A stretch of DNA of 64,000 bases from Cellulomonas sp. S1-8 (GTDB lineage Bacteria > Actinomycetota > Actinomycetes > Actinomycetales > Cellulomonadaceae). The stretch is taken from the NCBI RefSeq assembly GCF_026184235.1, contig NZ_CP110806.1, positions 620,001 to 684,000 on the forward strand. The letters are read 5' to 3'. Below the pieces are notes generated by a model. That model was not told the origin of the DNA. It did not search any database and worked only from the letters and a program-made list of their open reading frames with translations. Positions 8,296 to 14,910 of this stretch are shown here, piece after piece (within the stretch, counting starts at the first letter, position 1; the number at the start of each line of letters is the position of its first letter). The position numbers were made by a program, and so were the translations under genes.

Positions 8296-8407
8296 TGAGT
8301 GGTGGCGCCCGCAACGGCGCGGGTCGGGGGGAACAACGGGGCCTGCCTCGCCGGCGTCGCCGCACCGACCGCCGGTTCCGTCCCGGAGCCGGACGTCAGG
8401 AGGCTCG

Positions 8408-9844
8408 ATGTCCCCCCGCACCCGTCCCGGTCGCACCCGGCTGCTCTCCGCAGCCCTCGCGGCCGTCGTGCTCACCGCCCCCGTCCTCGCCGCCGCCGCG
8501 GCCCCCGCAGCCGCCCTGCCCGGCGGTGCCGCACCCGCGGCCGTCGGCGACGTCCTGTGGTCCCAGGAGTTCGACGGACCCGCCGGCACGTCCCCCGACA
8601 CCACCCAGTGGCGCTTCGACACCGGCGCCAACGGCTGGGGCAACGCCGAGCTGCAGAACTACACGACGTCCCGCGACAACTCCGCGCTCGACGGTGCCGG
8701 CAACCTCGTCCTCACCGCCCGCAAGCAGGCCGACGGCTCGTACACGTCGTCCCGGCTGACCACCAAGGGCAAGGTCGCCCTGACGTACGGGCGCATCGAG
8801 GCACGCATCGACCTGCCGGAGGGGCAGGGGATCTGGCCCGCGTTCTGGATGCTCGGCGACAACAACGCGACGTGGCCCGCGACGGGCGAGATCGACATCA
8901 TGGAGTACGTCGGCAAGGAGCCGAACTACGTCTACGGCACGGTCCACGGCCCCGGCTACCTCGGCGCGGGCGGCATCAGCGGCGCGTACCGGCACCCGCA
9001 GAACCAGGACTTCGCCGACGGGTTCCACACCTACGCGATCGACTGGAAGCCCGGCGAGATCACCTGGCTCGTCGACGGCCAGCAGTTCCACCGCGTCACG
9101 CGCGCCGACGTGGGCGCCAACCCGTGGCTCTTCGACGCGCCGTTCTACCTGCTGCTCAACGTCGCCGTCGGCGGCGAGTGGCCCGGCTACCCCGACGCGA
9201 CGACGACCTTCCCGCAGGCGATGAAGGTCGACTGGATCCGCGTGACGGACAACGGGTCGAACCCGACGGTGTCGCCCACGCCGACGACGCCGCCCCGCCC
9301 CACCGCGACGCCGACGCCCTCGACGACGCCGAAGCCGTCCGCCACCCCGACGCCGTCCGCGACGCCCTCGGCCACCCCGAAGCCGTCCGCCACGCCGAAG
9401 CCGTCGGCCACCCCGACGCCGTCCGCGACCCCCACCGCCGCCCCCGGCCCTCTGCCCACCGGCACGGGCACCATCCGCGCCGACGGCACCCTGTGCCTCG
9501 ACGTCCCGTGGGCGAAGACGCACGACGGCAACCCGATCCAGATCGTCCACTGCAACCGCAACGCCGCGCAGGACTGGACGCGCGGCACGGACGGCACCGT
9601 GCGCGCGCTGGGCAAGTGCCTCGACGTGGCGGGCGGCGGCACCAAGGCCGGCACGCAGGTCCAGCTGTGGACCTGCAACGGCACCAAGGCGCAGCGGTGG
9701 ACGTTCGACGCGTCGACCGGCGCGCTGCGCAACCCGCAGTCCGGCAAGTGCCTCGACGCCCGCGACGGCCTGCCGCTGCGCGACGGTCAGCGCGTCATCA
9801 TCTGGACCTGCCACGGCGGCGCGAACCAGCGCTGGGTGCTCTGA
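8408..9844 (+). CDS. Secreted GH16 beta-glucanase with CBM13 module (copy 2)
   Basis: 478 residues, a clear paralogue of the product at 4646-5944. Signal peptide (~1-38), GH16 domain with GEIDIMEY (E161, D163, E166), and a C-terminal CBM13 with GKCLDVAGGG and QRW repeats. The two differ most in the linker: copy 1 has a short Gly/Thr hinge, while here there is a ~50-residue Pro/Thr/Ser tract built from KPSATP/TPSATP repeats, typical of extended or glycosylated linkers in secreted cellulomonad enzymes. ATG 8408 has an AGGAGG site. Probably the same substrate class; the longer linker would give the carbohydrate module more reach. Confidence 0.92.
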   Translation: MSPRTRPGRTRLLSAALAAVVLTAPVLAAAAAPAAALPGGAAPAAVGDVLWSQEFDGPAGTSPDTTQWRFDTGANGWGNAELQNYTTSRDNSALDGAGNLVLTARKQADGSYTSSRLTTKGKVALTYGRIEARIDLPEGQGIWPAFWMLGDNNATWPATGEIDIMEYVGKEPNYVYGTVHGPGYLGAGGISGAYRHPQNQDFADGFHTYAIDWKPGEITWLVDGQQFHRVTRADVGANPWLFDAPFYLLLNVAVGGEWPGYPDATTTFPQAMKVDWIRVTDNGSNPTVSPTPTTPPRPTATPTPSTTPKPSATPTPSATPSATPKPSATPKPSATPTPSATPTAAPGPLPTGTGTIRADGTLCLDVPWAKTHDGNPIQIVHCNRNAAQDWTRGTDGTVRALGKCLDVAGGGTKAGTQVQLWTCNGTKAQRWTFDASTGALRNPQSGKCLDARDGLPLRDGQRVIIWTCHGGANQRWVL

Positions 9845-9920
9845 CAGGTCCGCGCGAGCCGGGCCGAGCCGGGCCGAGCCGGGCCGAGCCCGTCCCGGCC
9901 GGTCCCGGTGCACGACCGGC

Positions 9921-9959
9921 GCAGGGCCCCGCGGTCACGTGACGACCGCGGGGCCCTGC
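9921..9959 (+). terminator. Terminator between GH16 copy 2 and the STAS gene
   Basis: A perfect 16-bp stem (GCAGGGCCCCGCGGTC / GACCGCGGGGCCCTGC) with a 7-base loop. It lies between convergent genes and can serve both strands. It is preceded by about four direct repeats of GAGCCGGGCC (9855-9890). Confidence 0.85.
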
Positions 9960-9993
9960 GGGGCGTCCGCCGCCGAGCGGGTGCCGCTGAGCG

Positions 9994-10057
9994 GGTCAGC
10001 TGCCGAGCCGGTCAGCTGCCGAGCCGGTCAGCCGCCGAGCCGGTCAGCCGCCGAGCC
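9994..10057. repeat. Four 16-bp tandem repeats across the STAS stop codon
   Basis: Four copies of GGTCAGCYGCCGAGCC (9994-10009, 10010-10025, 10026-10041, 10042-10057). The last unit contains the stop codon of the STAS gene on the minus strand. Since 16 is not a multiple of three, slippage here could change the C-terminus. Confidence 0.85.
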
Positions 10058-10376
10058 GCACGCCGACCGCGTCGGCGACACGTCGCACCGGCTCCGGGAC
10101 GGGCCCCACGATCCTGCCGAGCTGCCCGTCCAGGTGCCCGAGGGCCATGAGCAGCAGGGCCAGCCCGCGCGCGTCGAGGAACGTCACGCCCGACACGTCG
10201 ACGTCCAGGCCCCCGCGCGCGGCCGCCGCGACGCGCTGCAGGAGGGCGTCGTCGACCAGGGCCGCGTCGACCTCACCGCGCAGCACGAGCAACGCCCGCG
10301 GCCCACGGCCCAGCACGACGTCGCCGGCGGGCGACGCGGACCCGGCGCCCGGTGCGTCGCGCGGTCGCCGCCTCAT
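10044..10376 (-). CDS. STAS-domain anti-sigma factor antagonist-like protein
   Basis: 110 residues with a STAS core: ALLVLRGEVDAALVDDALLQRVAAA, then LDVDVSGVTFLDARGLALLLMAL. The usual phosphorylated Ser/Thr before the 'GL' helix ('DSSGL' or 'SATGL') is replaced: the site reads FLDARGL, so an Ala sits where Ser is expected and regulation by kinase phosphorylation may be lost. It overlaps the upstream PAS-ANTAR gene as ATGA, implying coupled synthesis. A role in a partner-switching or sensory cascade with that protein is inferred. The C-terminal stop lies inside a 16-bp tandem repeat. Confidence 0.82.
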   Translation of the reverse strand: MRRRPRDAPGAGSASPAGDVVLGRGPRALLVLRGEVDAALVDDALLQRVAAAARGGLDVDVSGVTFLDARGLALLLMALGHLDGQLGRIVGPVPEPVRRVADAVGVRLGG

Positions 10377-11011
10377 GGAGGGTCTCGGCGCGCCTGCTGC
10401 GGGCGCGCCTTGCCCAGCAGCAGCGCGACGTCGCCGGCCAGCGGCTCGACGGTGGCGCCACCACGGGCTGCGACGTGGTCGACGACCTGCTGCGCGATCG
10501 CACGCAGGTTGACGTTGCGGTGCATCGACGCCGTGCGCAGCAGCGTGAACGCCGCGTCGACGTCGAGCCCGTACGCGGCGGCGGCGACACCGGTGGCCTG
10601 CTCGATCGTCGCGCGTGACGCCGCGGCAGCGGTGATCTGCTCGGTCGCCAGGCGCCCGCCCTCGGCGGCGACGACGCGGGTGAGGTCGACGAGCAGCACG
10701 TCCACCGCGGCGTCGTCGGTGCGCCGGGCCACGCCGACGACCTGGAGCGGGCGGCCCGCCGCGTCACGCAGGCGGACGATGGCGTGCGCGCCGTCGCCGG
10801 ACGCGGACCGCAGCGTCTCCCACCAGGTGTCGCGGTCCTCGGGGTGGACGTGCGCCAGCACGAGCTCGGTCGTGGGCACGACCTCACCCACGGCGAAGCC
10901 GTGCAGGAGGAAGCACGCGTCCGACCACCACCAGGTGCCGTCGGCCTGCAGGCGCAGACGTGCGGTGGTGGGGCGGGGAGGGACCGGCAGGTCCTGACTC
11001 GTCGTGGACAC
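10373..11011 (-). CDS. PAS-ANTAR regulator
   Basis: 212 residues starting at GTG 11011. The N-terminal half is PAS-like (WWWSDACFLLHGFAVGEVVPTTELVLAHVHPEDRDTWWETL, the 'HPEDR' motif of PAS_3 folds, then a PAC-like segment IVRLRDAAGRPLQVVGVA). The C-terminal half is an ANTAR helical bundle (SRATIEQATGVAAAAYGLDVDAAFTLLRTASMHRNVNLRAIAQQVVDHV). Such PAS-ANTAR proteins are common in actinobacteria and are predicted RNA-binding antiterminators. It is the first gene of a two-gene unit with the STAS protein, with a four-base overlap. Confidence 0.85.
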   Translation of the reverse strand: MSTTSQDLPVPPRPTTARLRLQADGTWWWSDACFLLHGFAVGEVVPTTELVLAHVHPEDRDTWWETLRSASGDGAHAIVRLRDAAGRPLQVVGVARRTDDAAVDVLLVDLTRVVAAEGGRLATEQITAAAASRATIEQATGVAAAAYGLDVDAAFTLLRTASMHRNVNLRAIAQQVVDHVAARGGATVEPLAGDVALLLGKARPQQARRDPP

Positions 11012-11183
11012 GTCGTTGGCCTTCGGATGTCGTCGTCCGGAGGGCCGTGTCCTGACCCGTGGCAGAACTTAGGTGACCGGTGGGCCGCGGCGCAAACCCC
11101 CGCACGGGGTCGCGTCAGCCGCCTGCGCGCGCCGGCGAGGACGGCGGAGCGTCGGCCGTCCTGAGGCGTGAGATGCATGCTCG

Positions 11184-11241
11184 TCGAGACCGTGCCGAGT
11201 CGTCGAAAGGGCCCTCTGACGGTGACTCAGCACGGTCTCGA
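11184..11241. repeat. Palindromic element, CGAGACCG family (copy 1)
   Basis: Arms TCGAGACCGTGCCGAGTC (11184-11201) and GACTCAGCACGGTCTCGA (11224-11241), 18 bp with one mismatch, around a 22-base centre. An outer GTGAGA...TCTCAC pairing extends the dyad to about 11169-11257. It lies between divergent genes, so it is not a simple terminator. The CGAGACCG(T/G)GC arm start is shared with the elements at 61643 and 62767. Confidence 0.75.
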
Positions 11242-11323
11242 TGACGGGCCGTCTCACGGATCGGCCAGCGGGGGGTCGGTCAAACAGCGGGCGCTCCGGC
11301 CGGATCGTCGCGAGGATGGACCC

Positions 11324-11776
11324 ATGAGCACCCTCGACCGCCTGACCGCCGACCTGACCACGTCCCTCAAGGCACGCGACACCCTGCGCACCAGCACCCT
11401 GCGCCAGGTCATCGGCGCCGTGCGCCACGAGGCGAAGGCCGGCACGGTCGAGCGCGAGCTCACGGAGGACGAGATCCTGCAGGTCCTGGCCCGCGAGTCG
11501 AAGAAGCGCCGCGAGTCCGCGCAGATCTACACCGACGCGGGCGCCCCCGAGCGTGCCGCGACGGAGACCGCCGAGGCGGACATCGTCGACGGGTACCTGC
11601 CGACGCGCCTCACCGACGACGAGCTCGCCGCGCTGGTCGACGCCGTCGTCGCCGACACCGGGGCGTCGAGCCTCAAGGACATGGGCACGGTCATGAAGGA
11701 GGCGGGCGCCCGGGCGCAGGGCCGCGCGGACGGCAAGGCGCTGTCGACGCTGGTCCGCGCCCGCCTCGCCGGCTGA
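11324..11776 (+). CDS. GatB/YqeY domain-containing protein
   Basis: 150 residues matching the YqeY family along its whole length: STLRQVIGAVRHEAKAG, ELTEDEILQVLARESKKRRESAQIYTDAGAPERAATETAEADIVDGYLPTRLTDDEL and SLKDMGTVMKEAGARAQGRADGKALSTLVRARL. YqeY resembles the tail domain of the GatB amidotransferase subunit and may bind tRNA; its cellular role is not settled. GAGGAT (11312-11317) lies six bases before the ATG, pointing to a leaderless mRNA. Its last 15 bases are copied again at 14601-14615, after the inserted LPRTG gene. Confidence 0.93.
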   Translation: MSTLDRLTADLTTSLKARDTLRTSTLRQVIGAVRHEAKAGTVERELTEDEILQVLARESKKRRESAQIYTDAGAPERAATETAEADIVDGYLPTRLTDDELAALVDAVVADTGASSLKDMGTVMKEAGARAQGRADGKALSTLVRARLAG

Positions 11777-11793
11777 CGCCGAGCCCCGGCCCG

Positions 11794-11952
11794 GTGCTGA
11801 TCGCTCTCCCACCTGGTGGTGAGAGAGCAATCCAGCACACCGAGAAGTCGCGCCTGCACTCCCACCTGGTGGTGAGAGAGCAATCCAGCACGCCGACGCG
11901 TCGTTCCAGCCCCCCCGGGGGGTCGTGACCACTGGTGCTGGATTGCTCTCTC
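11794..11952. repeat. GAGAGAGCAATCCAG palindromic repeats (three copies)
   Basis: Copy 1 (11794-11838) is a hairpin: GTGCTGATCGCTCTC against GAGAGAGCAATCCAGCAC around CCACCTGGTGG. Copy 2 (about 11858-11891) repeats the right half. Copy 3 (11935-11952) is the inverted form GTGCTGGATTGCTCTCTC. The same 15-base arm recurs at 14634-14755 and 50123-50597. Confidence 0.85.
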
Positions 11953-11971
11953 GCGCATGGGGTGTGAGGGG

Positions 11972-12110
11972 TCAGGGGCAGGCGGCGCTTCGTCCTCGAG
12001 AGGTTCGGCCTGCACCGCGTCGGTCAGCGGTCCCCGAGGGCGTCCTGGGGTGCCGGGCCGTCCTGCGGCATGGCTCGTCCGGCGTGCCGTCGCGTCACGG
12101 GCGGCCGTCT
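11972..12110 (-). pseudogene. Remnant of the MFS gene 3' end
   Basis: On the minus strand this encodes a fragment like the C-terminal tail of the MFS protein at 14766-16130: DAVQAEPLEDEAPPAP here versus GAVQDEPLEDEPAPRP there. The position matching the MFS stop (TCA at 11972-11974 on the plus strand) is kept, but one base is missing just before it, so the stop is out of frame. Nothing of the membrane domain remains. It is best explained as half of a duplicated gene junction. Confidence 0.7.
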
Positions 12111-12144
12111 CCCGCCTGCGGGTGAAGCGTCCACGGGTTAATGC

Positions 12145-12172
12145 TTGACCCTTCTGTGCTAATTGGGACAAT
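12145..12172 (+). promoter_or_regulatory. Promoter of the LPRTG surface-protein gene
   Basis: TTGACC (12145-12150), a 16-base spacer rich in A/T, and GACAAT (12167-12172), 42 bases before the ATG at 12214. The stretch GGTTAATGCTTGACCCTTC is unusually A/T-rich for this chromosome, and the promoter is closer to consensus than its neighbours. It could also be read with ACAATC and a 17-base spacer. Confidence 0.6.
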
Positions 12173-12213
12173 CTGGCGGGGTTTGCGTCGTCGCTGGTCT
12201 GAGGGGGCCCCAG

Positions 12214-14592
12214 ATGGACGTGTCACGCCAGGACCAGCCGCGCACGCAGCAGAGGCGTCGAGAGCGGCTCCGCCGCCTGCTCGTCCTCGCCACCGGGTTC
12301 CTGCTCGCCGTCCCGGGCGTGCTCGTCCCCGTCGGCGAGGTGGAGGCCGCGCCCCGCTTCGACGTCCGGTGCGACGAGCTGATCGACGGCATCGACGGCA
12401 CGGCGGGGGACGACGACCTGCCCGGCGGCAAGAACGTGCCGGCCGGGCACAAGGAGAAGATCCCGGACTACACCTACGAGAACTCCTCCGAGGCTTTCAG
12501 GAATCGCGTGGCACCCACCCCGGCGGAGCTCAACGCGCTGCAGGGCGAGTACAAGAGCTTCCCCGCCGGGACCGAGGACCACATGCTCCGTCGCTGGAAG
12601 GAGTACCAGAACAACGGCGGCGAGTGGGACTGGGAGCGCTGGCGCAACACGTACATCCCGAACATGGCCAACGACTCGCGGGGTGACGGGTTCCACCGCA
12701 ACGTCGGGCGGCGCCTCAAGCTCAGCGGACCGGACTGGATCTGCGAGGACACCAAGCTCTGGAACGAGAAGGGTCTCGGTTACGAGCGCCGGTACGACTC
12801 CGTCAACCGGGCGAAGGAGGTCGCCTTCGAGCTCAAGTCCGGTGGCTCACCCCTCAAGCTGGAGCAGCTCAAGGCTGATCAGGCCCTGATGCGGGGCTCG
12901 AGCTGGAGGGTGTACTACGTCTTCAGCCAGGAGCCGCTCCCCGGCCAGATCCGGCTGATGAACCAGCACGGGGTCAAGTACGTCGTGCTGGAGTCCAACG
13001 CCCGCCTGCAGAACCCGCCGGCGAAGCCGGCCAACACGGCCATGAACCCCGACCCGAACAAGCCGACCGGCGGGTCCGCCAAGGACCTCGCCTCGCGTTC
13101 CGGACGGACGGCGGCCGACGCCCGCGAGGCGCGGCGCCTCGCGGAGGACTTCTCGAACGACCAGCGCCGCCAGGGCTTCGGTTCCCGGCGTCCGGGCGGT
13201 ATCGACTGGACCTCGCTCGAGCTCCACTACGTGTCCGACAACCCGCAGACCAAGGACTTCGGGTACGCGTTCTCCGCCGCGGAGCTGCCGGACGACGGCG
13301 AGGCCGAGCCGGGATTCGGGGGAGAGGCTGCGCTCGACCTCTCGTCGGACGCGCTGTTCACCTGGCTGGCTCTGGACCAGGCCCAGTTCTGGGTCAACCT
13401 CAACCCGGACACGCCGGAGTCCATCATCGACCCGCAGTTCGCGACCACGGACGCGGGGCGCGTGCTGCTGCAGGCGGACCTGCGTTTCAAGGAGACGCAG
13501 AACGAGTACATGGACCCGGGGACAGAGCACGGCCAGGCGTTCTGGGACTCGATGGAGCGCACCTCGGAGGGCCTGATCTGCCACGGGTCCTACCGGATGT
13601 GGGTCGAGCCCAAGCCGGCCACCGTCCGCGAGGACGGCGACCAGCTCTACATCCTGGACGCGCCCCTGGCGGCCAGGTACGAGCCGATGGACATCGACTG
13701 GCGCCCGCCGGGACAGGGTGAGGACCTCTGCGAGGACGCGCCCCAGGACATCGTGGACCGCAACACGCAGCGGATCGCCGACACGTTCGCGCCGCTGCTG
13801 GAGCAGCGGGTGAACACCGCCCCGGAGTACGCAGACCTTCGTCGCGTGTACACCTCGCGGGTGGCCGCCCAGTGGCTCAAGGAGCGTGACGCCGAGCGCC
13901 CGGGCGTGTTCCACGACGTCATCGGCTCCGGCGACGTGTCGCAGTGGCCGGCGCGTACCGCGTGGGACCCGCAGGACGTCTTCGACACGTACATCGAGGA
14001 GCTGAGCACACCGCTCTTCCGGTACGAGTGGACCCACGGGGACATGGAGTACTGGATCGACATCGTCGGCGGGGTCACCCTCCCGGACACGCCACGTGAG
14101 GCGATGCCCGCGGAGCAGTTCCAGCAGGAGCACCCGACCCTGCCGACGACCGTGCAGTCCTCGGTCCACGAGGCGGTCAGCGTGCCACTCGCCGCCCCGA
14201 CCGGCGACGCCCTGGGCACCTTCGCCGAGGGCACGGAGAGCATGGCGTGGCTGGGCGGAGGGCCGATCGTCCAGCTCGCGCCGGAGCCGGAGCCGACCGA
14301 CCCGCCGGACCCCGGCCCCACCGACCCCGGCCCCACCGATCCGGGCCCCACCGATCCCGGCCCCACCGACCCGGGCCCCAACGACCCGGGCCCCGGCGCG
14401 GCGCCGGGCGGCCCCGCCGACGGCCCGGCCCGCCCTCGCGGCGGCTCGCCCCGCGAGGGCGTGGCCTGGGCCGGCGGGACGCTGCCCAGGACGGGCTTCT
14501 CGGAGCCCTGGATCGTCCCGACCGCGCTCGGGCTGATCCTGGCCGGCGGGGCGCTCCTGGTGCTGCGGCACCGCTGGCCGCGGCGCCGGTGA
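12214..14592 (+). CDS. LPRTG-anchored surface protein with PD-(D/E)xK-like motif
   Basis: 792 residues. Order: basic N-terminus and signal peptide (~1-46, ending VEAAP); a domain of ~150 residues ending in YDSVNRAKEVAFELKSGGS, which fits a PD-(D/E)xK nuclease core (D195, E206-x-K208) followed by a beta strand VYYVFSQ and helix; a second conserved-looking domain (~330-680) with IDWTSLELHYVS, ALDLSSDALFTWLALDQAQFWVNLNPD and RVLLQADLRFKETQNEYMDP; a Pro/Thr/Asp repeat (DPGPT x5); then LPRTG (757-761), a membrane segment and RHRWPRRR, a sortase signal. Nuclease activity is inferred from the motif only. ATG 12214 lacks a strong Shine-Dalgarno. Base composition is somewhat less G/C-extreme than its neighbours, and the gene sits between long direct repeats. 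Confidence 0.8.
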   Translation: MDVSRQDQPRTQQRRRERLRRLLVLATGFLLAVPGVLVPVGEVEAAPRFDVRCDELIDGIDGTAGDDDLPGGKNVPAGHKEKIPDYTYENSSEAFRNRVAPTPAELNALQGEYKSFPAGTEDHMLRRWKEYQNNGGEWDWERWRNTYIPNMANDSRGDGFHRNVGRRLKLSGPDWICEDTKLWNEKGLGYERRYDSVNRAKEVAFELKSGGSPLKLEQLKADQALMRGSSWRVYYVFSQEPLPGQIRLMNQHGVKYVVLESNARLQNPPAKPANTAMNPDPNKPTGGSAKDLASRSGRTAADAREARRLAEDFSNDQRRQGFGSRRPGGIDWTSLELHYVSDNPQTKDFGYAFSAAELPDDGEAEPGFGGEAALDLSSDALFTWLALDQAQFWVNLNPDTPESIIDPQFATTDAGRVLLQADLRFKETQNEYMDPGTEHGQAFWDSMERTSEGLICHGSYRMWVEPKPATVREDGDQLYILDAPLAARYEPMDIDWRPPGQGEDLCEDAPQDIVDRNTQRIADTFAPLLEQRVNTAPEYADLRRVYTSRVAAQWLKERDAERPGVFHDVIGSGDVSQWPARTAWDPQDVFDTYIEELSTPLFRYEWTHGDMEYWIDIVGGVTLPDTPREAMPAEQFQQEHPTLPTTVQSSVHEAVSVPLAAPTGDALGTFAEGTESMAWLGGGPIVQLAPEPEPTDPPDPGPTDPGPTDPGPTDPGPTDPGPNDPGPGAAPGGPADGPARPRGGSPREGVAWAGGTLPRTGFSEPWIVPTALGLILAGGALLVLRHRWPRRR

Positions 14593-14600
14593 CCGCGCCG

Positions 14601-14910
14601 GCCTCGCCGGCTGACCCCCGGCCCAGCACCTGGTGCTGGATTGCTCTCTCGCGCCCGGGGGTGGGGCTGGATTGCTCTCTCGCGCCCGGGGTGGTGCTGG
14701 ATTGCTTTCTCGCGCCCGGGGGTGGGGCTGGATTGCTCTCTCGCGCCCGGGGGTGACGGGACGGGTCAGGGGCGGGGGGCGGGTTCGTCCTCGAGAGGTT
14801 CGTCCTGCACCGCGCCGGTCAGCGCGCCCGCGTCGGCGTCCTGCGGCGCCGGTCCGTCCTGGAGCGCGGGGTCGTCCTGCGTGCCGTCCTGCGGGGCGGG
14901 GGCCTCGGCC
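14601..14910. repeat. Right long direct repeat (yqeY end to MFS end)
   Basis: Counterpart of 11763-12110. GCCTCGCCGGCTGAC (14601-14615) copies the last bases of yqeY exactly although yqeY itself is 2.8 kb away; this is followed by the repeat arms and the true 3' end of the MFS gene. Together the two copies bracket the LPRTG gene. Confidence 0.75.
14634..14755. repeat. Four 30-31-bp tandem repeats with the CTGGATTGC arm
   Basis: Four copies of CTGGATTGCTCTCTCGCGCC plus a G-rich tail begin at 14636, 14667, 14697 and 14728. All are in the same orientation, unlike the inverted copies at 11794-11952. One copy has CTTTCTC instead of CTCTCTC. Confidence 0.9.

Larger units (their letters stand above)
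11763..12110. repeat. Left long direct repeat (yqeY end to MFS end)
   Basis: This stretch runs from the true end of yqeY (GCCTCGCCGGCTGAC, 11763-11777) through GAGAGAGCAATCCAG repeats into sequence matching the 3' end of the MFS gene. The right copy is 14601-about 14910. Landmarks kept in the same order in both are the yqeY end, the CTGGATTGCTCTCTCGCGC block, and TTCGTCCTCGAGAGGTTCG (11991-12009; 14793-14811). Identity by eye is roughly 80-85 % in the MFS-like part. Confidence 0.75.

Noticed and set aside
9855..9890. GAGCCGGGCC direct repeats as a regulatory array
   Set aside because: Short, in a 3' region next to a strong terminator; simple sequence expansion in GC-rich DNA is the simpler reading.
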